Part shown: positions 25,892-34,723 of the stretch, one piece after another
How the letters are laid out: every line of letters starts with the position of its first letter
How positions within the stretch are numbered: the stretch's first letter is position 1
NCBI GenBank assembly: GCA_029260395.1
Contig: JAJDDJ010000013.1
Span: 248,001-312,000 of the forward strand
DNA length: 64,000 nucleotides
Source: Phycisphaerales bacterium
Lineage (GTDB): Bacteria; Planctomycetota; Phycisphaerae; Phycisphaerales; UBA1924
Direction: 5' to 3'
The notes under the pieces: model-generated
Databases searched by the model: none
What the model was told of the DNA's origin: nothing
The model's input: the letters and a program-made list of their open reading frames with translations, nothing else
Translations under genes and position numbers: made by a program

Positions 25892-26758
25892 ATGCTGCAC
25901 GCGCTGTCCTTCGACATCGAGGACTGGTTCCACATCGTCGAGGTCAAGGCGGTCGAAGACCCGGGCCAGTGGCCGGCGCTGAGCGAGCAGTCGTCGCTGG
26001 TCGAGCGGTACACCGACCTCATCTTGGAGCTTTGCGCCGAAGCCGATACCAAGGCCACCTTCTTCATGCTCGGCTGGATCGCCGAACGCCACCCCGCATT
26101 GGTCCGGCGCATATCAGATGCCGGTCACGAACTCGCGACGCACTCGTTCTGGCACCGCAAGGTGTACGAACTCACGCCCGAAACTTTCCGCGAAGACATC
26201 GAGCATTCGATCCGCGCGATCAAAGGTGCGGCCCCCGATGCGCAGATACGCGGCTTCCGCGCGCCATCGTTTTCGATCACGCAGGGCGCCGAGTGGGCGT
26301 TCGATGTGCTCCTGGACTGCGGGCTCGAGTACGACGCGAGCCTGTTCCCCGGCGCCAGAGGCCACGGCGGGTACGCCTGCCAGCCCGGTTCCCACGTTGT
26401 AACTGCTCCGTCCGGCAGAACGATGCCCGAGCTTCCCATGAGTCTGGCTCCGGTCGGCATCGGACCAGCGCGCAAACGCATGTGCTACTCGGGCGGCGGG
26501 TACATGCGGCTGCTTCCCAGCACCCTGATCGAGCAAGGTGTTCAGCACGAACTTCATCACGGCCGCCCGACCGTCGTCTACCTGCACCCGAGGGACTTTG
26601 CACCTGATTGCCCGAAAGTGCTCATGCCCCCCCACCGGCGGTTCAAGTGCTATGTGGGCACCTCTACCACCAAGGCCAAGCTGCAACGCCTGCTCCGTGA
26701 GCACCGCTGGGGCACCTGCCACGACGTGCTCACGAGCGCTGGGCTGCTATCAAATTAG
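25892..26758 (+). CDS. Polysaccharide deacetylase, XrtA/PEP-CTERM-system type
   Basis: 288 residues from ATG 25892; a TTG at 25859 overlapping the preceding stop is an alternative. NodB homology domain: ALSFDIEDWFHIVE at residues 4-17 (motif 1 with metal-binding Asp), ATHSFWHRK near 82 (motif 2 metal His), FRAPSFSIT near 122 (motif 3), YLHPRDF near 229 (motif 5 His). The opening SFDxED and the C-terminal DUF3473-like region are characteristic of deacetylases in exosortase-linked exopolysaccharide loci. It would remove N-acetyl groups from a cytoplasmic or lipid-linked sugar, as no signal peptide is present. Last gene of the plus-strand operon. Confidence 0.88.
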   Translation: MLHALSFDIEDWFHIVEVKAVEDPGQWPALSEQSSLVERYTDLILELCAEADTKATFFMLGWIAERHPALVRRISDAGHELATHSFWHRKVYELTPETFREDIEHSIRAIKGAAPDAQIRGFRAPSFSITQGAEWAFDVLLDCGLEYDASLFPGARGHGGYACQPGSHVVTAPSGRTMPELPMSLAPVGIGPARKRMCYSGGGYMRLLPSTLIEQGVQHELHHGRPTVVYLHPRDFAPDCPKVLMPPHRRFKCYVGTSTTKAKLQRLLREHRWGTCHDVLTSAGLLSN

Positions 26759-26775
26759 CGGATCACGTCCGGGCC

Positions 26776-28431
26776 TCAGCCCCGCGCGTTTGGCGAGCTG
26801 TCTTTGGCACGCTCTTGGCCCATGTCGCGGCGTCGGATCAACTCTTCTTTGACCTTGATCGTGATCATGTACTCGTAGAGGTATTGCAGCCGGGCATAGA
26901 TCCATCCGGGAGCGAGATCGAGAAACGCCCGTCGAGCCAGCACGTAGTACAGGTACTTGATATGAGGCCTCAGCGGCATGCGGTAGAACAGGTCCTTGAG
27001 CGCCGCTCGCCGTGTGTTCGGGTCCCGGCTCAGCACGCCCCGTACTGGCTTGCGGCTGCCGTCGATGACCTTGAGCACTTCCATCGCCTCGAAGCTGGAA
27101 TAGCTGTTGTGCCGCTCGACCCATTGACGCACGCCCTTGGAGAAGGGGTAGTGGAGCAGGTGGCCTTCAAGGTTGGCGACCGGGCCATCGACCTCCGCTA
27201 CCGGATTGACCAGCCGCTTGTAGCTGATGTGTTCGGGACGGAAGAGTCTCACGAGCCATGTTGGATACAGCGAGGCCCGCTTGATCCAGCGGCCCAGGAA
27301 CATGTCCTTGCGGCGCATGCGGAACGCCGAGTTGGGGCTCGCTGGATCCGCAAGCCGCATGATCTCAGCAGCGAGTTCCGGCGGAACAAGTTCGTCTGCA
27401 TCGACGTACAGCACCCAGGGGTGCTTGAATTTGATGTTCTGCACGCCCCAGTTCTGATGGCTCGACCAGTTGTCGAACTTGCGAGACACGACCCGCGTGT
27501 GCGCCCGTGACTCTGCGATCTCGACCGTGCGGTCGGTTGAGAGCGAATCGTAAACCACGATGTCGTCGCTGAACGAGAGCGAGTCGAGGCACGCCTCGAT
27601 GTTCACCTCTTCGTCCTTCGTGAGGATGACACACGAGACCGGGAAGTAGCCGTTGTCGTCGCCCGCCCACTCGAGACCGGGCTCGTGCTCGAACGCCCTC
27701 ATCTGCTCGCCCACGAGCGTCCACGCCATGAAGCGCAGGTTGGATTCAAGCACCGCGCGGTGGTAGCCGCTCACGCCATCAATAAAGCCGCCTCGACCGA
27801 AGTACCTCCATAGGAATGAAGCCGTCGCCGCGAACGGGGAAGCGGGTCTGATCGCCCATTGGGGCGTCGGCGTGACCAGGCTCGCGTGGCTTGCCCGGGC
27901 CACGAGATGGTCGAGCATTGCGTTGATGCTTCGGTCCTCGGCCTTGAGCACTCGGCCGGGCAGTCGAGCAGCCGTGTTCTCAGCCTCAATCTCAGGGCCA
28001 AACGAACCTGATCGAAATTTAACCGTCGCAAGAGGCGCCACGCGAACGGCGCTCTGTGGCCCGGCGACCGCTGAATGCAGCAGCTTGCCTCTGAACACTT
28101 CGCGCAGCTGAACCTCTGACGCGGTCGTGCACATCTGGGCGGACTCAACGAGTTCTTGTGTTGGTCGCTCGCTGGCGCTCAAGACGAGCACGCAGTCGTC
28201 GCGGCCCACCGCATCGCGCAGCTTGTCTCCGAGCGATGCCCATTGCGGTCTACCCGCCCGCCCGGCCTCCAACCTAATGGTCTCAACGCCCTCTGGCAAC
28301 GACGAGCAAACGGGCTCGCTCGAGCCGCGCGCAAAGACGCAACGTCCATGAGCAAGAGCGTCAGCCGCTGCGGCGACCACGCCAGCTTCGTCGACGCCGT
28401 CGTTCCAGATGAGAGTGACGAGTCTGCTCAA
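26776..28431 (-). CDS. Glycosyltransferase family 2 protein with degenerate N-terminal GT2-like half
   Basis: 551 residues. The C-terminal half (about 265-551) is a complete WaaE/KdtX-like GT2: SCVILTKDEEVNIEACLDSL, SDDIVVYDSLSTDRT, then the DxD box in LYVDADE, FRMRRKDMFLGRWIKR and a tail with RRAFLDLAPGWIYARL. The N-terminal 260 residues mimic this layout (DCVLVLSASE where DADE should be, and a tail FLWRYFGRGGFIDGVSGYH) but lack the DxD and the nucleotide-binding opening. The protein therefore looks like a worn-out domain fused to an active one. ATG 28431 overlaps the stop of the upstream GT2 by four bases. Last gene of a minus-strand operon. Confidence 0.88.
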   Translation of the reverse strand: MSRLVTLIWNDGVDEAGVVAAAADALAHGRCVFARGSSEPVCSSLPEGVETIRLEAGRAGRPQWASLGDKLRDAVGRDDCVLVLSASERPTQELVESAQMCTTASEVQLREVFRGKLLHSAVAGPQSAVRVAPLATVKFRSGSFGPEIEAENTAARLPGRVLKAEDRSINAMLDHLVARASHASLVTPTPQWAIRPASPFAATASFLWRYFGRGGFIDGVSGYHRAVLESNLRFMAWTLVGEQMRAFEHEPGLEWAGDDNGYFPVSCVILTKDEEVNIEACLDSLSFSDDIVVYDSLSTDRTVEIAESRAHTRVVSRKFDNWSSHQNWGVQNIKFKHPWVLYVDADELVPPELAAEIMRLADPASPNSAFRMRRKDMFLGRWIKRASLYPTWLVRLFRPEHISYKRLVNPVAEVDGPVANLEGHLLHYPFSKGVRQWVERHNSYSSFEAMEVLKVIDGSRKPVRGVLSRDPNTRRAALKDLFYRMPLRPHIKYLYYVLARRAFLDLAPGWIYARLQYLYEYMITIKVKEELIRRRDMGQERAKDSSPNARG

Positions 28432-29342
28432 CGCCAGGGCCTCCCCAGCGCTTTTGACGCGGCATCGCGAGTTCTCTCATCCCAACGTTGGCGGTGCGAC
28501 TTGAGCTTGGCCTCGATCCAGTGCTCGTACATCGACACCATGGCGGCATAGGCCATGCCAGGATTGCCATCGAAAGCACCACGTTTGAGCACCGTCATGT
28601 ACACGAACCGAGCTGGCCCGCGAAACGGAATAAAAAAGCTCAGGTTCTTGAACCCGCGGCGGCGTTCCTTCGCCGAGTCCCCCTGGAACATCCGCCGAAA
28701 CTCCGCCCACATGTTTGAGCCTTCAAGCACTTGCGTCGCTTCGGCTGCTTCGCCGGTCGAATAGCTGTTGTGCTTGCGGAACCACGGGTCGAGACCCTTG
28801 TTAAAGCTAAAGTGAATGAAGTGGCTCTCGATATCTCCCAGTTCACCTTCGACGACCGGGTGAGGGTTCACGCCCCGATCTTCGTACCGGATCTTGTCTG
28901 GTTTGAAGAGCCGGATGATCCACACCGGGTAGATTCCCCCGTGCCGAAGCCACCGGCCCATGAACATGTTGCGGTACCGCAGCCGGTACGCGTCGTACGG
29001 CTTGGACTCATCATTGACGATGCGCAGTAGTTCCGCCTGAAGTTCCGGAGTCACCCGCTCATCAGCATCGGAGTAGTACACCCAAGGATGTTTGAAGTCG
29101 ATGTTTTCAAGTGCCCAGTTGCTGTGCTGGCTCCACGTGGAGAAAGGCCGCTTGACGACTCGCACATTCGGAAAGCTCTCGGCGATCTCGCACGTCCGGT
29201 CGGTGCTATGGCTGTCAAACACAACGATGTCGTCTGAGAAACTGAGCGTCTCCAAACACCGCGCTATGTTGATCTCTTCATCCTTCGTGAGGACGAGAAC
29301 GCTAGGAGGCTCGAGCCGAGGCGGAGGGTTGTCGGTTGTCAC
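28428..29342 (-). CDS. Glycosyltransferase family 2 protein (WaaE/KdtX-like)
   Basis: 304 residues. SVLVLTKDEEINIARCLETL and DDIVVFDSHSTDRT form the nucleotide-sugar site, YYSDADE is the DxD metal box, and YRNMFMGRWLRHGG plus the C-terminal GNPGMAYAAMV tail are as in LPS-core beta-1,4-glucosyl/heptose transferases. Closely similar in layout and wording to the active half of the next gene, so the two are probably a tandem duplication. Coupled by ATGA overlaps at both ends. A sugar and acceptor cannot be assigned. Confidence 0.92.
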   Translation of the reverse strand: MTTDNPPPRLEPPSVLVLTKDEEINIARCLETLSFSDDIVVFDSHSTDRTCEIAESFPNVRVVKRPFSTWSQHSNWALENIDFKHPWVYYSDADERVTPELQAELLRIVNDESKPYDAYRLRYRNMFMGRWLRHGGIYPVWIIRLFKPDKIRYEDRGVNPHPVVEGELGDIESHFIHFSFNKGLDPWFRKHNSYSTGEAAEATQVLEGSNMWAEFRRMFQGDSAKERRRGFKNLSFFIPFRGPARFVYMTVLKRGAFDGNPGMAYAAMVSMYEHWIEAKLKSHRQRWDERTRDAASKALGRPWR

Positions 29343-30361
29343 GCGACCCCCTCTTGACGGCCGCTCGCGTCACGCAAGAAACTCTCGTACGTCATAGCCA
29401 ATCCAGCTTCGAGTGACGTCATCGGCTGGTAGTCAAGCACCTCGCGGGCGCGCGCAATGTCAGCGCACGAATGGCGAACATCACCGGCTCGCGGTTCTGC
29501 AAACCCGGGCTCGATCTCACGCCCCGCCGCGGCCGCGATTGCCGCGAGCACATCGAGCAACGTAGAGGCCGATCCTGTGCCAATGTTGAAAACTTCCCCT
29601 TTGAGATCCTTCGGGCTTGAAGCAGCGAGCAAGTTGGCACGGACCACGTCTCGTACGAAAGTAAAGTCCCGAGTTTGCAGCCCGTCACCCAAGATCGTCG
29701 GCACGTCGCCCCGAGCAACCCGATCCATGAAAGCCGTGATGACGGCCGCGTACGCGCTCTTGGGATCCTGCCTGGGACCGTAGATGTTGAAGTACCGCAG
29801 GCTCACCGTGCTCAGCCCGTAGCACATGCTCCAGGTCCGCAGCAGGAGTTCGCCCGTGATCTTGGTCGCTGCGTACGGGCTCCATGGGTCAGGAGCGTGT
29901 GTCTCCCTACTCGGAAGCGTCGGATCTCCGCCGTAGGCAGCCGCCGAAGCCGCGAACATCACACGCTTGACGCCAAGCTCCTGCGACGCTTGCAGCACAC
30001 GCCTCGTGCCATCGACGTTCATCTCCACGCACTCGCGGGGCTTGTCCACGCTCTCGGGAACGCTGACCATCGCGGCTTGGTGAAACACGAATCGGCAGCC
30101 AGCCATGGCTTCCCGCAGTGCACTGTCATCCAGAATCGAAGCCTCAATGAGACTTGTCCCTTTCGGCAGATTCTCGCGATGCCCCCCGCTGAGATCATCA
30201 AGCACTACGACCGATGCGCCATTGGCGAGCAACCCCTCGGCCAGATGCGAGCCGATGAACCCTGCGCCGCCCGTAATCAGGCACTTCGAGCCCGCGAACG
30301 CCTCGGCTTGTTGTGCGTCAAGAACGGGCGAGTGGGTGTCTCCATTATTCATCGGTGTCAC
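29339..30361 (-). CDS. NAD-dependent epimerase/dehydratase (UDP-hexose 4-epimerase-like)
   Basis: 340 residues, extended SDR. CLITGGAGFIGSHLAEGL near residue 28-45 binds NAD, LDDLSGG is the typical GalE adenosine loop, AASAAAYGGD gives the catalytic Ser, and SPYAATKITGE holds YxxxK. RYFNIYGPRQDP is the substrate loop shared by GalE, WbpP and UDP-glucuronate enzymes. It would interconvert a nucleotide sugar for the adjoining glycosyltransferases. Four-base overlaps with both neighbours. GalE versus WbpP-type substrate use cannot be told by eye. Confidence 0.93.
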   Translation of the reverse strand: MTPMNNGDTHSPVLDAQQAEAFAGSKCLITGGAGFIGSHLAEGLLANGASVVVLDDLSGGHRENLPKGTSLIEASILDDSALREAMAGCRFVFHQAAMVSVPESVDKPRECVEMNVDGTRRVLQASQELGVKRVMFAASAAAYGGDPTLPSRETHAPDPWSPYAATKITGELLLRTWSMCYGLSTVSLRYFNIYGPRQDPKSAYAAVITAFMDRVARGDVPTILGDGLQTRDFTFVRDVVRANLLAASSPKDLKGEVFNIGTGSASTLLDVLAAIAAAAGREIEPGFAEPRAGDVRHSCADIARAREVLDYQPMTSLEAGLAMTYESFLRDASGRQEGVA

Positions 30362-31008
30362 GCAGCACTTCCGTTCGCTTTGGTGTCGTTAGTCTTGGCA
30401 GGGATGGATTCCGGCGGTGCGGGCATCGGCCGCTCGCGGACCACCGCAGCGGGGTTGCCCGATGCGATCACTCCCGCAGGCAGGCTCCGCATGACCGCTG
30501 CACGCGCGCCCACAATGGTGTTGTCTCCGATCGATACCCCTGGCCCCACGAATGCATCAGCGCATATCCACACGCCCGAACCGATTGTCATCGTCGGCCT
30601 GAGCAGCGGGAGAGTCGGATCCTTGTAGTCGTGCGTGCCGTTGCACAGGTGCGCGTTCTGGCTGACCACCGTGTGGGCTCCGATCGTGATCTGCCCAAGG
30701 TTGTACACGGTGACATGATCCCCCAGTGCCGAATACTCGCCCATCTCCAGCAGCCAGGGATGCCGAATCACAACGCCAGGCCGGATGTTCACCGTCGGAG
30801 CAAGCTTGGCGCCGAATGCCTTGAGCCAGAACCGCCGCCACCCCACCATCCGTCCAGGAGCCAGGCCGTACACCGTTCGCCTGACCACCTCCCAGAGCAG
30901 CCGCCGAACGTACTCGTCCTTGCTGTAAGGGAACGGCGCGCACCGATCGAGCGACTGCGCCAGAGGCGCCTTGCTGTCTGAGTTTGTGCTCTGATCGGTT
31001 TCGTTCAT
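30358..31008 (-). CDS. Left-handed beta-helix acetyltransferase (WcaF-like)
   Basis: 216 residues from ATG 31008. An N-terminal Ser/Asp-rich lead is followed by WcaF-type VVRRTVYGLAPGR and FWLKAFGAKLAP, then hexapeptide repeats (about 100-185) such as VNIRPGVVIRHP, ITIGAHTVVSQNA and GSGVWICADAFVGPGVSIGDNTIVG. The catalytic His is in CNGTHDY. It O-acetylates a polysaccharide building block. First gene of the minus-strand operon acetyltransferase-epimerase-GT2-GT2. The last 25 residues are a Pro/Lys-rich tail. The open frame continues upstream to 31200 but without conserved sequence. Confidence 0.9.
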   Translation of the reverse strand: MNETDQSTNSDSKAPLAQSLDRCAPFPYSKDEYVRRLLWEVVRRTVYGLAPGRMVGWRRFWLKAFGAKLAPTVNIRPGVVIRHPWLLEMGEYSALGDHVTVYNLGQITIGAHTVVSQNAHLCNGTHDYKDPTLPLLRPTMTIGSGVWICADAFVGPGVSIGDNTIVGARAAVMRSLPAGVIASGNPAAVVRERPMPAPPESIPAKTNDTKANGSAA

Positions 31009-31230
31009 GCCCGGAGTCTGCTTCCCGTACTGGCTCGTCGCGGCGAGAGTTCGGCCAATCTGAATCGGGCATTCCGCCCCGCAACGTCCGAAAACCCACG
31101 CGACCTGAGTCGTGCTGGCCCCGGATTGATCGTCCAAGCCGGGCCGAGAGTGTAGTCGGACTGCCCACTGCCGCTCGCTCTGGCGGCTTACTGACTGCAT
31201 CGGATCGCCTGCCCGTCGCTACAGTCCCGT

Positions 31231-32094
31231 ATGCCCAACCAGATCCCTCCCTCGGCCCTCGCCAAGCTCATCGCCGTGGCTGCCGCGCTGCCGCTCATCT
31301 TGGGCCTGCCAGGCTGTTCAGATTCCGAGAAGGCCTACAGCCGGGAATCGCCCGAGGAACTCTTCGATTCGGCCCGCGAGATGCTCGAAGACGGGAACGC
31401 TGAGCGACTCGTCGAGTTGCTGCCCGAGCCCACGGACAACAATCGGATCGTCTATCAGGAAGCCGGCCGCATGTTCCAGGCCCTCCAGAACCTCGCGACC
31501 TCGATCGAGGAGGCTTTCCCCAAGGAGATCGCCGAGCTCCGCGCCGATGCCGAGGCTGCCGCCATGCGAGGCGACGCCGTCAACAACATTCAGCAAGCCC
31601 TCACCGGACGCGGCAAACGTCGGGGCGACGATGCCGCCAGCGACGACCGCATGAACGCGCTCATCCAAGCCCTCCTTGCCGACCCCTACGGCTGGGCCCG
31701 CGAGAGCAAGGAACGCCTCACTACCCAGTACATCTACGACGGCGCTGAGGCGGTCATGTGGGACGGCAAACCCATCCTCCCGCCAGTCGGCGTGGTCGTG
31801 CAAGAGGACGCTCGCGACGGCACCTGGCACCTGGTGCTGCCCACCAACCTGCCGGTCGTCAGCAAGTACCTGCCCAAGACCCGCGATGAACTCATCATCT
31901 GGGCGCAGGTCATGCGGGTCATGTCCAACGCCTTCGACGACCTCGTCACCGAGATCAAGGCCGGCGAGTACATCTCGCTTGAGGGCGTCGCGGCCGCGAC
32001 CGGTGAGAAGGCGTTCGCCCCGCTGGCCATGGTCTTCTTCGCGTACCAGAACGTCGTGCGCCAGCGGCTTGAAGGCCCGGGCGGCAAAGGCTGA
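31231..32094 (+). CDS. Hypothetical lipoprotein
   Basis: 287 residues. A signal peptide with lipobox LPGC (Cys29) predicts membrane anchoring. The mature part is largely helical and charged: SPEELFDSAREMLEDGNAERLVEL looks like a single TPR-like helical pair, and a middle block GKRRGDDAASDDRMN is disordered. The C-terminal half has DGTWHLVLPTNLP and a helical end. I do not recognise the family; the phrase style (a DGxWxLVxP segment after an early helix pair) is seen in many planctomycete lipoproteins. Divergent from the acetyltransferase operon, with a 222-base gap that probably holds both promoters. Confidence 0.8.
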   Translation: MPNQIPPSALAKLIAVAAALPLILGLPGCSDSEKAYSRESPEELFDSAREMLEDGNAERLVELLPEPTDNNRIVYQEAGRMFQALQNLATSIEEAFPKEIAELRADAEAAAMRGDAVNNIQQALTGRGKRRGDDAASDDRMNALIQALLADPYGWARESKERLTTQYIYDGAEAVMWDGKPILPPVGVVVQEDARDGTWHLVLPTNLPVVSKYLPKTRDELIIWAQVMRVMSNAFDDLVTEIKAGEYISLEGVAAATGEKAFAPLAMVFFAYQNVVRQRLEGPGGKG

Positions 32095-32098
32095 CCAC

Positions 32099-33007
32099 TC
32101 AGCTGCCGAACTCCCAGGGTGTGCCGGGCTCGTAGCCGAGCATCGCGTAGAGCGATTTGCGGTCCTGCATCGAGCCGAGTTCGGGCTCGACCGTGCCCTG
32201 CGCCTTGAGCGTTGCAAGCGTGCGCACCACCGCTCCCATCGCCGACCGCAGCGTCGTGACAGGGAAGATCACGATGTGGTAGCCCATCTGCGCAAACTCA
32301 CTCAGCGGCAGCATCGGCGTCTTGCCGAACTCGGTCATGTTCGCGAGCATGTATGGAGCATCATCGCCAAGCGCCTGCATGGCCTCGGCGAACCGCGCGA
32401 AGTCATCCCGGCTCTTGAGGCCCTCGGGGAAGATCATGTCCGCCCCGGCCTCCACATACGCCGTCGCACGCTCCACCGCTGCATCAAAGTCTTCTACGCC
32501 CGCGGCATCAGTGCGGGCGCACACCACGAACGATCCGCCCGAGCATTCGCTCGCAGCCTTGGCCGCCCACGCGACTTTCTCCGTCATGTGCTCGGTCGGC
32601 ACGAGCGCCTTGCCGTCGAGGTGCCCACACCGCTTGGGGAATTGCTGATCCTCAAGATGCAGCCCGGCAGCGCCCGCGTGGTGGTAGTCAATAACCGTTC
32701 GGCGGACCATCTCGGCCTCGCCGAAGCCCGTGTCCGCGTCGGCCAGAACAGGCAGGCCGCTCGCAACCACGACCTCCCGGATCGTGCGCACAAACACATC
32801 CAGCGAGAGCAGCCCCACGTCCGGCACGCCCGAGGCGGCGCTGGCCGCCCCGCCCGAGACGTACGCCGCATCAAAGCCCGCGTCCTTGACCGCCCGCGCC
32901 ACAAGGCCGTTGAACGCGCCGGGGGCTGCCACGCAGCCTGCATCCATCAACTTGCGGAGCCTGGTGCCTGCGTCATAGGGGTTTACCGAGTGTAAAGCGT
33001 TTGGCAT
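32099..33007 (-). CDS. prpB: Methylisocitrate lyase (isocitrate lyase/PEP mutase family)
   Basis: 302 residues. Cleaves 2-methylisocitrate to pyruvate and succinate. AAPGAFNGLVARAVKDAG opens the barrel, LADADTGFGEAEMVRRTV holds the metal-binding Asp, and LEDQQFPKRCGHLDGKALVP contains the catalytic Cys of the KRCGH motif typical of lyases rather than PEP mutases. YMLANMTEFGKTP is the late substrate block. It ends a few bases after the lipoprotein gene (convergent) and is not next to prpC or prpD. Oxaloacetate decarboxylase-type members share the fold but lack KRCGH. Confidence 0.93.
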   Translation of the reverse strand: MPNALHSVNPYDAGTRLRKLMDAGCVAAPGAFNGLVARAVKDAGFDAAYVSGGAASAASGVPDVGLLSLDVFVRTIREVVVASGLPVLADADTGFGEAEMVRRTVIDYHHAGAAGLHLEDQQFPKRCGHLDGKALVPTEHMTEKVAWAAKAASECSGGSFVVCARTDAAGVEDFDAAVERATAYVEAGADMIFPEGLKSRDDFARFAEAMQALGDDAPYMLANMTEFGKTPMLPLSEFAQMGYHIVIFPVTTLRSAMGAVVRTLATLKAQGTVEPELGSMQDRKSLYAMLGYEPGTPWEFGS

Positions 33008-33040
33008 GGAACACTTTAGCCGGGCCGGTATGCTGTCAGC

Positions 33041-33634
33041 ATGAAACCAACCTTCTCACCGTTCACGCTTGCTCTCCTCGCTTTGTCGGCTGCCTCGCTC
33101 GGTCTCACCGGCTGCGCCACGCAGCAAGCCGGTTCGTCCGGCGGCGCATCGTCCCAGGCCGCCGCCAATGAGCCCCCGCCACGCTACGGCTGGGAGACGT
33201 TCCGCCAGTCCAACAACCCCGATGTCATCCTCGCGGGCATGCCCAGCGATGAAGCCCTCGACATCTTCGCTGCGCGCGGCGGGACCACCGTCATCAATCT
33301 CAGAACCGATAGCGAGATGGCCGCCTTCCCCGGCTATCAGCAGAGCATCGAGGCTCGCGGCCTGAAGTACGTCCACGTGCCCACCAGCGGCTCGACCATG
33401 GGCGAGGCCACCTACGACCCGATGGCCGCGGCGCTCGACGAAGCGACCGGCCCCGTGCTGCTGCACTGCGCCAGCGGCGGACGCGCCACTTACGCGTGGG
33501 CCATGCGCCGCATCGACCACGAAGGCCTGAGTGCACAAGACGCGTCGGTCTACTGCACCGAAACCCGCGGCAAGCCGTGGGAGAAGGGCAACGAGATACT
33601 TGCAGCCTTCGCGGAGAGCAGGGCCACTCAGTAG
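33041..33634 (+). CDS. DUF442-like phosphatase lipoprotein
   Basis: 197 residues. Signal peptide with lipobox LTGC (Cys25), then a low-complexity Ser/Gly/Ala linker and a tyrosine-phosphatase-like fold. DVILAGMPSDEALDIFAARGGTT and VINLRTDSE match the start of DUF442/beta-lactamase-hydrolase-like domains; the P-loop is LLHCASGGRATYAW near residue 142, with Cys-x4-Arg as in that family rather than the classical Cys-x5-Arg. It would act outside the inner membrane on an unknown substrate. Divergent from prpB with a 33-base gap. Phosphatase activity is inferred from the loop only. Confidence 0.85.
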   Translation: MKPTFSPFTLALLALSAASLGLTGCATQQAGSSGGASSQAAANEPPPRYGWETFRQSNNPDVILAGMPSDEALDIFAARGGTTVINLRTDSEMAAFPGYQQSIEARGLKYVHVPTSGSTMGEATYDPMAAALDEATGPVLLHCASGGRATYAWAMRRIDHEGLSAQDASVYCTETRGKPWEKGNEILAAFAESRATQ

Positions 33635-33649
33635 CTTGAGATTTATCCT

Positions 33650-34720
33650 GTGAAGCAAGTTTGCGTACCGAACATTGAACAATCCGGCTTGTTCACGACC
33701 ATGTTGGGCGTTGGCATGTGTGTGGCTCTGGCACACACATGGTTGATCTTGGGGCTGATGCGGGTCGTGCAGAATGTCCCGACGCCCATTGGACTGCTGA
33801 TACTGGTCGTCCCTCTGCTCATCGGAGCGGCATGGTTCTCGCTAGTGTCAATGGCGGTTGGGCGGCTCTCGCGCGTGCTCTTGCTTCAGGTTGCATGCCT
33901 CCTGGCGGCGGGGTTTCTTTATAGCTGGGCCATCCCTCTTGCTGAAGACGACGGCGGCATGAGCTTAAGAAATCGCGACAAGTTGATGGTGTCTGTGGCT
34001 GGTCCCATTGTGATCTCTGGAGCCGTGTGGTTCCTCATGGCACCGCTGGTTCTATTGGTCCGAGGAATACTTGGTCGGCCAAGGCCATGGACTCCGGATG
34101 CCTGCCCCGCGTGTTTGTACGACCTCAGCGACGACAAACTGCACCGGTGTCCCGAATGCGGTACGGAGCCAGTCGAGTCATCGATCGCGCTGTCTTCGCC
34201 AGCCCGTTGGGTGGATGCAAGCCGCAAGGCTCGTTGGTATCTGGTTGCGCTTCCGCTCGTTGTCTGCTTAGCGTGGACCGCACAACAAATGGTGACGCGC
34301 ACACTAGCAGTACTTCGGTATGAGGCCGCTTCGGACGGTACAAAAGTTAACGCTCATGAAGCCGTCCGCATCGCTTGGCCTGCCACGCTCAACAGCGAAT
34401 TTGGAGTCCCCTTATCTGGCACCATCGAACATGATCCAGACGAATCCTCACTGCGTTCGGTGCTCTATAGAAACAAATCTGGACTGCAGATTTGCTTGTT
34501 CTTGAGAGGGGAGAACTCACTGCCTGCAGCTGGTAGGCCGATCCGTACTAATGATTGGGTGGCTGCCTGGCTTACGCCAGAGCAGACGGCATCAGTCTTA
34601 AGTAAGCAAGATCTACCGCGACAGCTTCTCGAAGCGATGCACGAAGAACTGCTGAGACTTCAAGAAGGTGGGCAATCGGACAGATGGATCGACCCCGCTC
34701 CCTACTTCACCAGCGATTAG
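33650..34720 (+). CDS. Membrane protein with CPxC/CPEC zinc ribbon
   Basis: 356 residues from GTG 33650, 15 bases after the preceding stop. Four hydrophobic segments (about 12-35, 40-62, 68-86, 105-130) precede a zinc ribbon, CPACLYDLSDDKLHRCPECG, near residue 153-172, then another membrane helix (WYLVALPLVVCLAWT) and a soluble C-terminal domain. Zinc ribbons of this CPxCxYDL...CPECG type following membrane helices are very common in Phycisphaerae and have no known role. Base composition falls towards AT over the 3' third (34300-34700), unlike the neighbours. Confidence 0.78.
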   Translation: MKQVCVPNIEQSGLFTTMLGVGMCVALAHTWLILGLMRVVQNVPTPIGLLILVVPLLIGAAWFSLVSMAVGRLSRVLLLQVACLLAAGFLYSWAIPLAEDDGGMSLRNRDKLMVSVAGPIVISGAVWFLMAPLVLLVRGILGRPRPWTPDACPACLYDLSDDKLHRCPECGTEPVESSIALSSPARWVDASRKARWYLVALPLVVCLAWTAQQMVTRTLAVLRYEAASDGTKVNAHEAVRIAWPATLNSEFGVPLSGTIEHDPDESSLRSVLYRNKSGLQICLFLRGENSLPAAGRPIRTNDWVAAWLTPEQTASVLSKQDLPRQLLEAMHEELLRLQEGGQSDRWIDPAPYFTSD

Positions 34721-34723
34721 TCC

